Made by a program: the position numbers and the translations under genes. A DNA stretch of 64,000 bases from positions 19,301,866 to 19,365,865 of the forward strand of contig JANAVB010023996.1 in the NCBI GenBank assembly GCA_029216955.1, given 5' to 3'. The notes beneath the pieces are model-generated. The model was not told the origin of the DNA. It searched no databases and saw only the letters and a program-made list of their open reading frames with translations. This DNA comes from Iris pallida (lineage: Eukaryota; Streptophyta; Magnoliopsida; Asparagales; Iridaceae). Below, in pieces: positions 1 to 11,813 of this stretch; position 1 is the stretch's first letter, and the number at the start of each line of letters is the position of its first letter.

Positions 1-782
1 TATCCATGTGACGCACTACTCTCATGTGCAATAACATAACCTGGACAGATCCTTGTGTACTGATTGGGGCAGGGGGAGTTTTTATTTGGTTATGTGATCG
101 ACACCCTTTTCATGTGCAACTCGAAACTAGATTTAAGTCATGTATAACCTAAGTCAGTTTACATAACCAGATTGTGCTCTATATCACGTAGTTAGTTCAG
201 TTCTCTCTTATATCATGTATATCTATTTCCATATATCATGCTCTCTTTTACAGTCTCATTTTCTTATCAGCAGTTCATGTATATTATTCTATAACTTGTT
301 TCATATTTCCTTTCATGTTATGAACCGTGTGAGAGATATGTATTCGTTCCTGTCCTGACTGGACCTATTGAAATATTGCAGATGATGAGGATTGCTGCGA
401 CACTTACTATGGAGCAGGCCTAGATGACACAGGTGACCTGGACCCTCAGCAGGATCTAGTAGTCATTGAGGACTTGCCATGAGTTAGAGTAGACTGATAT
501 TACTATCTAGTTATGAGACTTTGTGATTGTATTGAGATTTATTATGGTGTGGTTTACACCGGGATTTATATTCATATTGTGACTCTTTGTTGTGATTATC
601 TTTCTTCCATTCTATCTTAGTTATTGTGATTGAGTTGTACTATTTATATATTATTCTCCAATCGGAGTATTTTCTAGATTGTGTTAGATGTTGGACACAG
701 GACAGTGTTCTATCGTCGACACTGCGGCGTAGGCTGGACGTACCCACGTCTCGTGCCCTTACACTGGGTGCGGGTCATGACA
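1..782 (+). mobile_element. 3' part of a Tekay-like LTR (left end off window)
   Basis: The segment ends in GGTCATGACA at 782, preceded by a conserved block containing ACTGCGGCGTAGGCTGG. The same block closes the LTR ending at 59230 and, on the other strand, the LTRs starting at 11814 and 18691. It also shares TCCTGTCCTGACTGGACCT (348-366) with those LTRs. No primer site follows 782, so this is a 3' LTR or a solo LTR rather than a 5' LTR. No coding capacity is visible. The family assignment is inferred from similarity within the window. Confidence 0.7.
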
Positions 783-1445
783 TACTCGGGATTGCCAATC
801 AAGAAGGCGTCGAAGTATTTTTGAATAAAGGAAGGCTCCTTCTATTTATAAGCCAGCACATGTACGATATGCATAAGGGTTTCTCGCATGCAGGAGCGTT
901 GTGTACGAGATTGCGAGGAATATCTATTGTAACTGCTCTATGAAGGCTACTGTTGAGTTGACACGTGGCGGTTGTTGGAATTCTTCTTGATCGAGATCTT
1001 GGACAGTTATCATCCTTTATCAATATGACCGATTAATTGACACATGGCATGTGCCCAATGCTAGATGACTTTGCTCAGATGAAACCTATTAGATCTTGCT
1101 CTTATTGAGAAAACGGTTGTCCAAGCAAACTAAAATTTGATCTCATCTCAAGTGCGACGGGTTTAAACAAAACCAGATATGATCGTATCTAAAATGATAC
1201 AACTGTTTAAATAAACTAAATCCGACACTATCTCAAGGATGGTAGTTTAAACAAATCGGATTTGATTGTATCTGCAAAGATATACCAAATTGTATCCAAT
1301 TGTATCTGAGAAGATACAGCTGCCATACTATCCATGTGGTATGATGCCACGTTATAGGGGGACTGTGCTCCATACGAGCTGCGCTTTTGGTAATATTCGA
1401 GCTGCTGTATTTTTGGGCAGCGAGAAGGCTATTGTGGAGGCGGTA
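783..1445. other. Unclassified spacer with a TATA-like motif
   Basis: AT-rich, with no convincing reading frame. A TATTTATA motif at 843-850 and the LTR-like sequence after it hint at retroelement regulatory DNA. GATA/TATC-rich text at about 1165-1320 is unexplained. It leads into the 48-bp array. Confidence 0.3.
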
Positions 1446-1567
1446 AAGTCACTGCACTTTTGGGCGACGAGGAGACTGCTCTTGAGGCAACGAAGTCACT
1501 GCACTTTTGGACAACGTGGAGACTGTGCTCTTGAGGTAATGAAGTCACTGCGCTTTTGGGCGACGAG
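1446..1567. repeat. Left part of a ~48-bp tandem array
   Basis: The word AAGTCACTG starts at 1446, 1493 and 1542, giving a 47-49 bp unit with CTTTTGGGCGACGAGGAGAC and GTGCTCTTGAGGCAACG. The array stops at ...GACGAG at 1567 and resumes at 26514. It is therefore one array split by CACTA-1. Confidence 0.85.
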
Positions 1568-1765
1568 CACTACACCAAAATGGCTAAATAGAAACGCTTG
1601 GTTTTTTTCAATTTGAAACACTTATTTTTTGTTTCTAGGTTCTGGAACACATTAAATATGTTCCAGAGCAAATAAATGTTTCTAATATGTTTTATTTTAT
1701 TTTTTAGAAAAAATATTTATTTATATACACTTTTTTAGGGTTCCAAATTTGTTCCAAATTAAGAT
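1568..1765. repeat. CACTA-1 left terminal and subterminal region
   Basis: After the terminal CACTACACCAAAA come short words GTTTCTA, GGTTCTGGAACA, TGTTCCAGA, GTTCCAAA and TTGTTCCAAA in both orientations. In the CACTA family such degenerate subterminal words are binding sites for the TNPA-type protein. The same words are denser at the right end. Confidence 0.7.
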
Positions 1766-3721
1766 TGCACCCATATTCATATAATATAATTACCAAATAA
1801 AGCGTCCAAGCAAACAGAACATATATCTCCCATCATGACGTCCAAACCCTAAACGTTCCAAAACATACCAAACCTTTTCCCCCTTCTCAAAAATTTTCTC
1901 CCTCCAGAAATTTAATCTCCCTCCGAATTAAACCCACGTACAATCGGCCAAAGGAAGGGTTTGGAGATCTCACCAATCACAAATCTTCAAACCCATATGG
2001 TCGCCATCTAGGAAGGAGAAGAAGATCGAAATTCGCACAATCACCATCCAGGATCTTCAAACCCGCGTAACAGTTGAGGGCTTGCCATATCGAGAAAGGT
2101 TTGTTCTTTTTATTTTCCCTATTTTTTATTTAATTTTGTTTAGGAATTTGCTTTTTCCATAGAAACAAAAAAAATCAAAAACAAAAAAGGAAAATAAAAA
2201 AAAATGCCTCAGTAAATTAATTGTTTTTGTTACAATAACTTTTTTTAGATGCTAAAACTATATATTATTTTATGGTTGTTAGTCCCACAACTTTGACACT
2301 GAAACAAAAATTACTTGTATATGAATATGCTTTTTTTGATTTTAGTGATATGGACCATAGTATTAAAATTCTAAAGTTTTTGTAGACTTTTTTAGTGTTG
2401 ATCCTACTACTCGTACCACATGCGGCTTATCTACATATGAAAATTAAGACATCAATAATTATTTTATTGCAAAATAATATTTTTCCTTTTCGGTTTGGAA
2501 TTAAGGTTCATATGTATATTATTCTCAACACTAGAAATCTCGAATCATGTATTGGACTGGATTAGGCTTATCCTCTACATGATTTTACCTTTTCGGTTTA
2601 GAATTAAGGTCCATATGTATATTATTCTCACCATCGGAAATCTAGAATCATGTATTGGACTGGTTCTCTAAGATATATAATATTAGTTTGATACCACAAT
2701 AATATAGCTTGTTGCTCAAATTTGTTTGGCTTAAAGTCGATATGATGCACAACTTTCAAATTTTAGACTGATATGATGCAAAACAACTATGCATCTAAAA
2801 CATGATATAAAATTCAGCCGGTACATATACGGATCTATCGGTATATATATAGACATTATGTAGCACACATTTGATTTCCCTCAGAAAGACTAATAAGATG
2901 ACATATAACTTCCATGAGCAAAGCATTGCTTTTATTTCATATATTTGGCAAAGAAAAACTGTTCCTACAGGAGTCTATTTTCAACTGGTGTCAGCAACAT
3001 TAAACCACAAAGAATTCCAGCAATGTCCTTCTGACTTACAAAACCACCAAAACCTTTTTTTACATTGCCCCACCCCATATTATCACAGCATCACAGAACT
3101 GATTGCGTTCTTAGTATTTTGGAGTGTTTGTGCTACCTATCTTTCCAATGATTCCATAAGAAAACAAATACAAAATATGTCAATACCTATATCCTTTACA
3201 GTTGCAAGCATATATATCATTTGGATTTAAGATCAATTGATTTGGGACTGACTTACTAGTTAATGAATTTGATTGAATTAAGTTGGGCAGATAAATGGTA
3301 TTTAATTATAAACAAAGTAAAATTTGGTCAGAGGTTTTCAGTAGTTGGAATGACGTGCTTCTTCTCAATATGCATTTCCCATTTACTAATTTGTTTAAGC
3401 CAGTGTTAATTTATTCATTTTGTATGATTTTGACGGATATACCACAACTTCATGTGATTTGCTCACCTCTTTCGCTATAGGATTCAAGAGACTTCTTATT
3501 ATTTATTTATGAAAGAACCCATTATTTTTTTTAATTGAGATTTGCTTGCATATAGTTAATTTCTATAAGTCTTCAGATAATTTAATTTATTTATCATGTC
3601 ATACATCTTGGAAATCCTTAATTTAATTGAAATGTATTTCTATGACTTTATTGAGTATTTACTTTATTTGTTTTTATTTTATACAGATTTTTCTTATAAA
3701 AAGAATTTTTTTGGTATAGAA
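1766..3721 (+). other. CACTA-1 non-coding leader before the transposase
   Basis: An AT-rich leader with no credible coding sequence. A CT-rich stretch at about 1880-1930 resembles a plant 5' untranslated region and is followed by a possible intron donor near 2096 (AGAAAG|GTTTG). A ~103-bp direct repeat lies at 2479-2664. I cannot place a promoter with confidence. Confidence 0.4.
2479..2664. repeat. Two ~90-bp direct repeats, 103-bp spacing
   Basis: Copies at about 2479-2561 and 2582-2664 share CCTTTTCGGTTT, GAATTAAGGT, CATATGTATATTATTCTCA and AATCATGTATTGGACTGG. The copies differ by scattered substitutions. Confidence 0.8.
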
Positions 3722-6700
3722 ATGCCTTTGGACAAGTCATGGATGAGCAAACGGGGGGACTTAGAATATATTGAAGGTGTCAAACAATTTGTGAATTTTG
3801 TCAAGGAGATTGCTAACGAAGAAGATCGTTTTTTATGCCCATGTGTTCGATGCAGAAACTCGAAGGGACACCTAGAGCTTGATTTAATCAGCTTTCATTT
3901 GTTGTCAAATGGTATTGATCAGAGCTATGTGCTATGGGATCAATATGGAGAAAAATCGATGGGCTAGAAGTCTACAACAATAAAATCCGACCCAATCAAA
4001 GAAGCTGACCAGCCTATGATGGAGGAACTTGTTGATGATCTTTTCAATGTGAATAATTGGGGGAATGAGCACGAGTTAGAAGACATGAATATTACACTTG
4101 AAGGTGGAGTAGGAGGCGATCAAACTGTTGGTTTTGAGACCGAGATGAATGAGAGTAGAAAATACAAAAAATATAAGGAGATGGCAACACAACCTTTGTA
4201 CAATGGTTGTCCTAAGGGTAAGACAATGTTGTCTACCATTATCGAGTTACAGAATTTGAAAACACGATACAGTTTGACCGGAAATAGCGTGACTGCTATA
4301 TTAGATTGGATAAAGTCTTTATTTGTAGAAAACTGCAATCTTCCCAAAAATTACCTACAAATGAAGAACATGATCAAGGACTTGGGAATGGAATCTGAAA
4401 CCATCCATGCATACAGAAATGGTTGCATCCTATATTGGAAGCAATACAAGCAACATCATATGTGTCCCAAATGTGGAGTCAGTAGGTATAAGCTTGTCTT
4501 TGAAGACGACTCTGAGGTAAAAAAAAGGGGTAAAAAAAGAGGCAGCAAAATTTGTGAAATATTTTCCATTGATCCTAAGGCTAAAGAGATGCTTTAGCAT
4601 TCTTTGGATTGTAGATGCAATGACTTGGCACAAGAAGGCAAAAATCGATGGAAATCTAATGAGACATCCACGCGACTCAGGTCAATGGTATTCAGTCAAT
4701 GTCAATTAGCCAGATTTTGCTGCCGAGGCTAGAAATTTACGGCTTGCAATATTAATTGATGGCTTTAACCCACATTGAACTCAAAGTAGCACTTATAGTT
4801 GTTGGTCGGTGATTGTAGCACCTTTAAATCTTCCACCATGTTTGTGCTTAAAAAAGGAGTTCTCATTGTTTACTTTATTAATATCCGGGCCTAAATCACC
4901 AGGCAAACACATCGATGTCTTTCTAGAACCATTTATAGATGAGTTGAAAGAGCTGTGGGTAAATGGTGTACTGACGTGGGACGCATTTACTAAAACCTCT
5001 TTTACAATGAAAGCAATGTTGATATGGGGGGTCCACGATTTACCTGCATATGGAACACTATCTGGGTGCAATATTCATGGCTATAAGGCTTGTCCAGTAT
5101 GCGCCGATAATGTTGACTCTGAGCATCTTGAAGACTCAAATAAACTATGTTATCGAGGCTATCGTCGATTTTTAAGGTCTGACCACAAGTTTAGAAATGA
5201 TAAAAGATTAAACAAGATCGTAGATCATCGGCCACCTTCACGACGATTATCTAGTGAAGAAGTTGAACAACGAATTTCTGAAATTCTTAGGAGTAATGAT
5301 GGGCAAGGGATTAGTAGAGTCACCGACAAAAGAAAAAAGAGTAAGAACATTGGTAAAAAATGCAAGGGTAGGGTCAATGAAGATGCCAATATGGATGCTA
5401 ATTCCACTATTGCACCTCCATGGTCGAGAAGGTCAATTTTTTTGATTTGCCATACTGGAAGTTTCTTGAGGTTCGCCATAACATTGACGTCATGCATACT
5501 AAAAAGAATGTCACTGTTCACTTATTAAGCATGTTGATGAATGTCACTAGAAAAACAAAAGATGGGTTGAAGGCACGAAAAGATTTGAAGAAACTGGGCA
5601 TCAACAAGAAATTATGGTTAGTAGAAGAAAAAGACACCAGAAAAACTTCAATGCCAAAGGCATCATACGCCTTAACTAAAGAGGAAAAGGAAGAATTTTG
5701 TCGTTGCTTGAAAGATTTAAAATTGCCTACAGGGTTTTCCTCTAACTTGAGTAATTTGGTGACTATCCAACCTCCAAAGCTAAGGGGCTCCAATTGCATG
5801 ACTATCATATGATTATGCAACACTTGCTTCCAGTTTTACTTAAACATACTTTTAAAAAGGAGAAGGACTTGAGAATTTCTATTCACAGAATTAGTTTATT
5901 CTTTAATATCTTATGTGCTAAAGTGATAAATAAGAAGGAACTCCGTAAAGCAAAGAGGGCATTGGTGGAAGCAATGTGTATTCTTGAAAAAGAACTTCCT
6001 CCCTCCTTTTTTGTCATAAGTGTGCATTGTATGGTTCATTTGGCAGACGAGGCTTTGTCATGTGGCCCAGTCAGATTCCGATGGATGTACCCATTTGAAA
6101 GGTATACAATATTTTTTTAAATACATTTTGCATTTAATATAATTTACTTATTCTATTTAATAAAAAAATTTATTTATGTTATGGCAGATTAATGAAGCGG
6201 TATAAAGAGTATACCCTTAATAAAAGGTACATAGAAGGCTCTAGAGCAGAGTCTTACCTTGCAGATGAATCTGTGATGTATTGCATGGAGTATATGCCAA
6301 ACACAGGAATTGGTACTCATAAGTCGAGTCGAGAAGATTGGGTGGATGAGAATATTGACTTATCAGATGAGAAACCTTTAGATGTTGGAAAAGTCGTCGA
6401 GTTAAACAATGTGCAATTTGAACAAGTACAGAGATGGGTACTCAACCGACTTGAAGACTAGGACAACTGGGAAAAGTAGGTTTTATCCATATATTTTAGG
6501 TAAATGACTATTACACTCGTTAAGAGTATGAGTTATTTTCATTGTTGTGAATTTATGTAGTAAGTATGCGAAATATTTCCAAAGGACGTCTGTCCAGATT
6601 CGAAAAGATGGGGCTACTAAGACGAGCACAACAATCAAGGAATTCATTCCTTGGTTGTGTGATGAGGTATTTTACATAAGCTAAGTCATATTTTCTTACT

Positions 6701-7348
6701 AGTTTGTATGTCACTTTTTAAATTTAGTGACTAGTGAATTCTTTTGCAATACAGTTACAGAAGGCTGGGGAAACCAATACAACCTTATGGAGATTAGTCA
6801 ATGGTCCAATGTATAAGGTAACAAGATACAATAAATATTGTGTCAATGGGTTTGTCTTTTTATCAAGTTCCTCCGATATAAATTTGGTGACCCAGGACAG
6901 TGGCGTATCTATGAAGGCTTATACTACTTTTGTTGTTGGTTGGAAAGACACAAATCCAAAGCAAGGAATGATGACTTACTATGGAATAACTAGAGATATA
7001 TTAGAGTTGGACTATATAGATTTTAAGGAGACAGTATTTTATTGTGATTGGGTGAAAGTAGAGGATTCCAAAAATGGTTATAAGGTTGATCCTATTTGGA
7101 ATCATGTGATGGTAAATTTGAAGAAGCTCAAGAACAAAGAAAAAATGGAGGAGGATCCATTCATTTTAGCTCGAGAAGCCAGCGGTGTATTATATTCTAA
7201 AGATCAAAAGGAAGATGGATGGCATGTGGTTTTACATACACCCAAGAGGCTAACTAAGCAAGTTGACATGATAAGCATCCCCACTGACTATCAGTCCATT
7301 TTGAATGACAATCCTTACCTACATAATTTGTTCAATTTTGATGAATGA
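3722..7348 (+). pseudogene. TNP2-type CACTA transposase, degenerate
   Basis: Relics run in the family's usual order. The transposase-associated domain has DKSWM and CPCVRCRN (about 3728-3950). The Transposase_21 core has YSCWSVIVAPLNLPP, LISGPKSPGKHIDVFL, LPAYGTLSG and CPVC (4785-5110). DLPYW and HNIDVMH lie at 5440-5500, and WMYPFER before the first intron. The C-terminal DUF4216-like part (VNGFVF, DYYG-like motif, DPFILA) is at 6755-7348. Plausible introns are 6102-6187, 6476-6560 and 6667-6754, each restoring frame. Breaks: in-frame TAG at 3965 and 6459, stops near 4707 and 4775, and frame changes near 4600, 5440 and 5790. The start ATG at 3722 precedes the conserved DKSWM. In an intact relative this protein cuts the ends of the element; this copy cannot make full-length protein. 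Confidence 0.88.
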
Positions 7349-7566
7349 AGATATTATTCCTATGCCACCAAAGGAATCAAGATACTGGAACTTTTTATCC
7401 TTTTTGCTTAAATCTGTTATTTATATCTTCATCTCTTGTATTTGGAAGTAACTTTTGAGTTTTGTGAACTTTTCCAGATATTTAATCATTAATCTTGATT
7501 TTTTGTTTGATAACATTTTGATAGAAAATATTTTATGGAAGCTTGAAGCCATCTTATTAAAGCTTA

Positions 7567-7777
7567 TATGGAAGGCAGGAATTTTTTTAAGTAGGGATGG
7601 GCCTTCACAAGTTGTTAGAACAAATACAGATTGTGGATACACAATCTGGGACGGGCCTTTACAAGTTGGTAGAACAAACACTCGGTATAAGGATGGGCCT
7701 TCACAAGTTGGTAGAACAAATACTGATTATATGTCCACAATCTGCAATGTATATGGAAGGCAGGAATTTTTTTAAGT
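7567..7777. repeat. Short tandem repeats with flanking direct repeat
   Basis: Three copies of a ~32-bp unit, GATGGGCCTTCACAAGTTG followed by GTAGAACAAATAC, start near 7596, 7650 and 7693. They are bracketed by a direct repeat (GGAAGGCAGGAATTTTTTTA) at about 7571 and 7754. The repeats lie just 3' of the transposase pseudogene. Confidence 0.75.
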
Positions 7778-8310
7778 AGCCATCTAGTATGACCATTATA
7801 AGATTGTTAGGATCATAGAGTCGGTGGACATCGGTGCCAATCCCGTGCTTTCGTTTTGGTTGCTATCATGTATTGACATGAAAATATTTAATCTATCAGT
7901 TAAGATCATGTTTTCAATTGTTTTAGTACTATAGGATTCATATGATGTGATATGTGCTTTATGTAAATTGGTTTCGACCATACATGTCCAAACACCTACC
8001 GATAAGGATTTAGGGTTTTACTTCTGAATTAGATCAGGTTGCTAGTCCATGCTTTTATTCTGATACATGAGTTGTCTTTGGGAAAGGAACGGGTAAATTA
8101 CATCACATATGAATGTTAATATGCTAATGTTCATCTTTGTCCAAAATGAACAATTTCAAGCAAGTATGCCAAATAACCTAATGTGAAGCATATCCATTTG
8201 GCACATATATGCCTATACTATGCTAATGGAAGATACCACAGTTACTGCCAGATGCAAGCCTTACAAAGGCAAATTCTTATAGCCTATTGTAGATTGACAA
8301 AGGCGAATAG

Positions 8311-8529
8311 GGAAAGCGAAGGAGCATTGCTGTCATCAACGAGAGAGCAAACGCTTACAAGTACTTCCTGATCCCTATTGTCAAACCTTTGTTGGAAAGA
8401 TTCCAAGGCGACGACGCCCAAGGTAACATTTGGCAAGAAATGAAGATTTACCAAGAAATCTTACCAGAAGCAAATCTTCTTCTAAATATTAATATGTATA
8501 GGAAGAACGATGATGAAATTAGAAGGTAA
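8311..8529 (+). pseudogene. Unidentified captured exon-like fragment
   Basis: An open frame of about 72 codons has ordinary protein composition, unlike the surrounding AT-rich DNA. It includes INERANAYKYF, LIPIVKPLLERF, DDAQGNIWQEMKIYQEILP and INMYRKNDDEIRR. It ends exactly at a consensus donor (AGAAG|GTAAGA). A weaker in-frame continuation may follow: EADEIKVEQFWVN at 8901-8939, and DELKLLLEGTKRKTKEIYE at 8975-9031. I do not recognise the protein. It does not match CACTA transposase or TNPA domains as I know them, so capture of a host gene segment is the best inference. It could instead be a third, unusual element gene. Confidence 0.5.
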
Positions 8530-10228
8530 GAAAATATGCAGGAATCATGTACATCTATAATACAAAAGGTGGCATTTGGATTCAACATAGAATGGTTGGA
8601 TTTTGTTAGACATAGATGTTCGCTGCAAAGATTCCACAGGAATCATGTACATCTATAATACAAGGTATCGAATGTTAGACACAGATGTTATTTTTATCCT
8701 TTTTTTCATTTTTGTTTTATGGCCATCAGGCTTTCAACTGATTTTCAAATGGGCATGCATACTATATACTGATTGTTTTTGCATTAGTTCCTTGACAATT
8801 ATTACTCTGTATATCTTCCTTATTTTTATAAGTTGGTACTATAATACTACTTCTCCATTCATTAGGCATTGCATTTATTCTAAACTAGTGACTGAATTTT
8901 GAAGCAGATGAAATCAAGGTTGAGCAGTTTTGGGTTAACAGTACTTTTCCCAGATACCTTGTTTTTTTGTATTAGATGAACTCAAGTTGTTACTGGAAGG
9001 CACCAAGAGGAAGACAAAGGAAATCTATGAGACGTCCAGCTTTTAAGTTTAGCAAATTCTAGTTCCCTCTATCAACATTGGTACCTAATATTCTTTTTTT
9101 TTCTTGATGAATTAACTTCAAAACTATAGTAAGACAAGACAAATGTTCAGGCATTTATTTTTTACTGGATGGACAAAGAAGGATCGCCTTATGGTACCTT
9201 AACATCAGTATATGGTACCTTAACATCAGTATATATGCTAAAGATTTTTGTTCAAGGCAAGTGTTCAGGCATTTATCTTTCCACCAATTTTGCGAAGTAG
9301 CTAACAACCGAAGACTACAATCTTAAGTTTCATAGTTCACTTCATATATACTTCTATCATCATGATTGTCCACAAACACACAAGTTTATTGTAGCATTTC
9401 TGTGTTTCATATATTTTCTCTCATTGGCCAAGGTGGTCTCCATTGTCTAGAATATCACTGCAAAATAACATTCAAAGATAATCAAACGGAAAGGAAAAAG
9501 CTGAGGTATACCAATTATTCTGTAAGTATCCTGTATACCAATTATGTACATATTGAATGGAATGTTCCTAAACAATATAACCATAAAAGCTGAGGTATCC
9601 ATCAAAGGAATGAGAGCTGAATGTTTATAGGTAGCACAGATTAATGCCTATAATGAGCACAGATTAATGCCTCACCTGAATCTTCTTCTTAATTACTGTA
9701 GTTTCTTCTGTTCATTTTGTTACCTTCTGATGATGTATTAATGTTTGTAGGAAGATTCAGCTTAATACATTACTGCAGTTTCTTAAGGTTAGGAAGATTC
9801 AGCTTCTTCTTACAAACATTAATACTGTGCTACCTACAAACATTAATATATTACTGCAGTTTCTTCAGGTTAGGAAGATTCAGTTTCTTCTTAATTACTG
9901 CAGTTTAATCTTCTACCTGCTAATTTATTGCAGTTTGCTCTATAATGAGCTATTAAATTTATTGCAGTTTGCTCTTATACCTGTATATTTGCTTGCAATT
10001 GGCGACTGCAGTTTGTTCTATATTCACATCCCCTATTAAATTTACTGCAGTTTGCTCTATATTTGCTTCCAGTTTGCTGCCAATTGGCGACTGTTTGCTG
10101 CCAATTGGCGACTGCAGTTTGCTCTATTAAATTTTTTTAACATATATTTGCTTCCAATTTTCTTATTATGTTATGTAAACCAATAATCCTTTTCTTGGTT
10201 GATATTGAAGGTTTTATTGCTAAGCACA
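8530..10228. other. CACTA-1 region between its two genes, repeat-rich
   Basis: Mostly non-coding apart from the possible exon traces at 8901-8939 and 8975-9046. It holds a direct repeat (AGGAATCATGTACATCTATA near 8540 and 8637), a tandem duplication of TGGTACCTTAACATCAGTAT (about 9193-9233) and many copies of TTACTGCAGTTT / GCAGTTTGCTCT between 9690 and 10125. Confidence 0.55.
9631..9755. repeat. Dispersed repeat shared with 25046-25132
   Basis: GCACAGATTAATGCCTCACC, then GAATCTTCTTC, then TTCTTCTGTTCATTTTGTTA and CCTTCTGATG occur here and again near 25060-25132. Both copies lie inside CACTA-1, one on each side of the TNPA-like gene. Confidence 0.75.
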
Positions 10229-11813
10229 ATGTCAGAACATATGGACAGCAACTTCAATCAGGAAAATATAGAATCACAAGATAGCAACAAACCTCAAGAG
10301 AAAATTGACTTCAACAAACATGGAAAAGTAATTAGAAAGAGAGCGCCTCACTTTATGTACCGTGTTAGCGAGATTGTGAAGTCACATGCATCCATCAAGT
10401 ACACTGACTGGAGGTTGGTTCCTGGTCATCAGAAGGATAAAATTTGGAATGCCATATTGGTGAGATGACATTTATACATTTCTGTATTAGTTTTTAAGGG
10501 GTTCTTTATTTAGAAAATAGTACATTAATATATGTTTTATTCTGCTTAACATATGTTATTGCATAAAGAATTTGAAGTACCAACCTACATCAGAAGACAT
10601 CTTCAAGGTTCAATGGTGAGTATGTTTAGGAAGCATAAAAATACTTTGCGGAAGAATTTTTTGGACAAGTTTCCAAATATAGAGGCACAAAAATTGAATA
10701 TTCCTCCTCGAACAAAAAAAAGGATTGGGAGCAATTCTGTGAAAATGAGTGTGGAGAAAAAACAAAAGAACGTAGAGTAAAAAATGTTAAAAACAAGAAG
10801 CATAGTAGGTGTGGCCATACTGGAGGACGTAAGAGTGCTGCAATGGTCGAGAAGGATATGGTATGTATTCTGGTGCACCTTTAATAGTTCAATGGTTAAA
10901 TTGATATAATAACAACCATTTATGGTACAGATTCAAAAACAAGCAGATCCTACTATTCTAATTTCACGAACTGCAGTGTGGATAAAAACTCATACTAGAA
11001 AGGATAGAAGCATATTACCTAGCGCCGTGGAGCTGATGGTGAGATAAATGACATTAGTAAAGTTTAATGCATATACATAAATATTTTTGTATTTATTTAG
11101 TTATATTCAACATCACATTACAGGAGAAAATTAAGGAAAAGGTCGAAGAAGCTAAAAATAGTGAAAACAATAGCGACATTCACTCGTTATCAATTGATTC
11201 CGATCCTTTGACTCAAGTTCTAGGTAAGAACTTAAAAGGCAGTCTTCCGGGTGTTGGTAGTCATGTTTCTAGGAAACAGTATGAGGATTGTCTTCCTTGC
11301 CATATAATGCTATTGAATGAACGAGCGGAAAGAAAGATTACAGAGAAAAATTTTGAACGGTTGGAGTCAAAAGTTGATTTATGTTTGAACATGTGTTCGG
11401 TGAGTACCCAACACTACTTTATCAATGCCCTAAAATGTGTGTATATATATTACTTTATTGTTTACTTAAATCATATTTGTGTATTTATAAATTGTTGTTA
11501 TGTGCTCTAGAAAAACATCTCTCAAACAGAAGCATAAGCAATAGTTGTGTCTTCGCCACCCCCAATGATGATGAACATGAATCTAACAAGGAAAAGACAT
11601 TCCTTAGCTGAAGGAGACTCAATGACATCTGCACACATTGATATAGTTGAAGTGGCACGCAATGAACCTATTGAATTAGCACACGAAGAACCTACTAAAG
11701 TGGCAGGCTATAAACATACTAAAGTGGCACGCAAGACATCTGCACGCAATAAACCTATTGAAGTGGCATGAAATGAACCTACTGAAGTGGCACACAAAGA
11801 ACCTACAAAAGTG
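10229..11813 (+). pseudogene. TNPA-like / Transposase_24 gene, 5' part, interrupted
   Basis: The start ATG at 10229 gives MSEHMDSNFNQ; exon 1 ends at a GTGAGA donor after 10459. Later exons carry the Transposase_24 (PF03004-type) pattern: WEQFCENECGEKTKERR and CGHTGGRKSAA (10723-10860), an ETHKRKDG-like block (TAVWIKTHTRKDRSILP, 10960-11030), and DPLTQVLGK with a following glycine motif (11200-11270). Introns near 10861-10930 and 11040-11124 have GT-AG ends. Breaks: a frame change in an A-run at about 10711-10722, a stop in TEA*AIVV near 11535, and a stop near 11769. The end encodes 8-residue VARNEPTE-like repeats and is cut at 11813 by LARD-1. In the family this protein binds the subterminal repeats and assists transposition. 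Confidence 0.8.
11640..11813 (+). repeat. 24-bp tandem coding repeat, left of LARD-1
   Basis: Units of GTGGCACGCAATGAACCTAC plus TGAA (24 bp, reading VARNEPTE) repeat imperfectly here. They continue at 22966-23020 after LARD-1. The LARD-1 target duplication AAGTG falls inside a unit. Confidence 0.85.
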
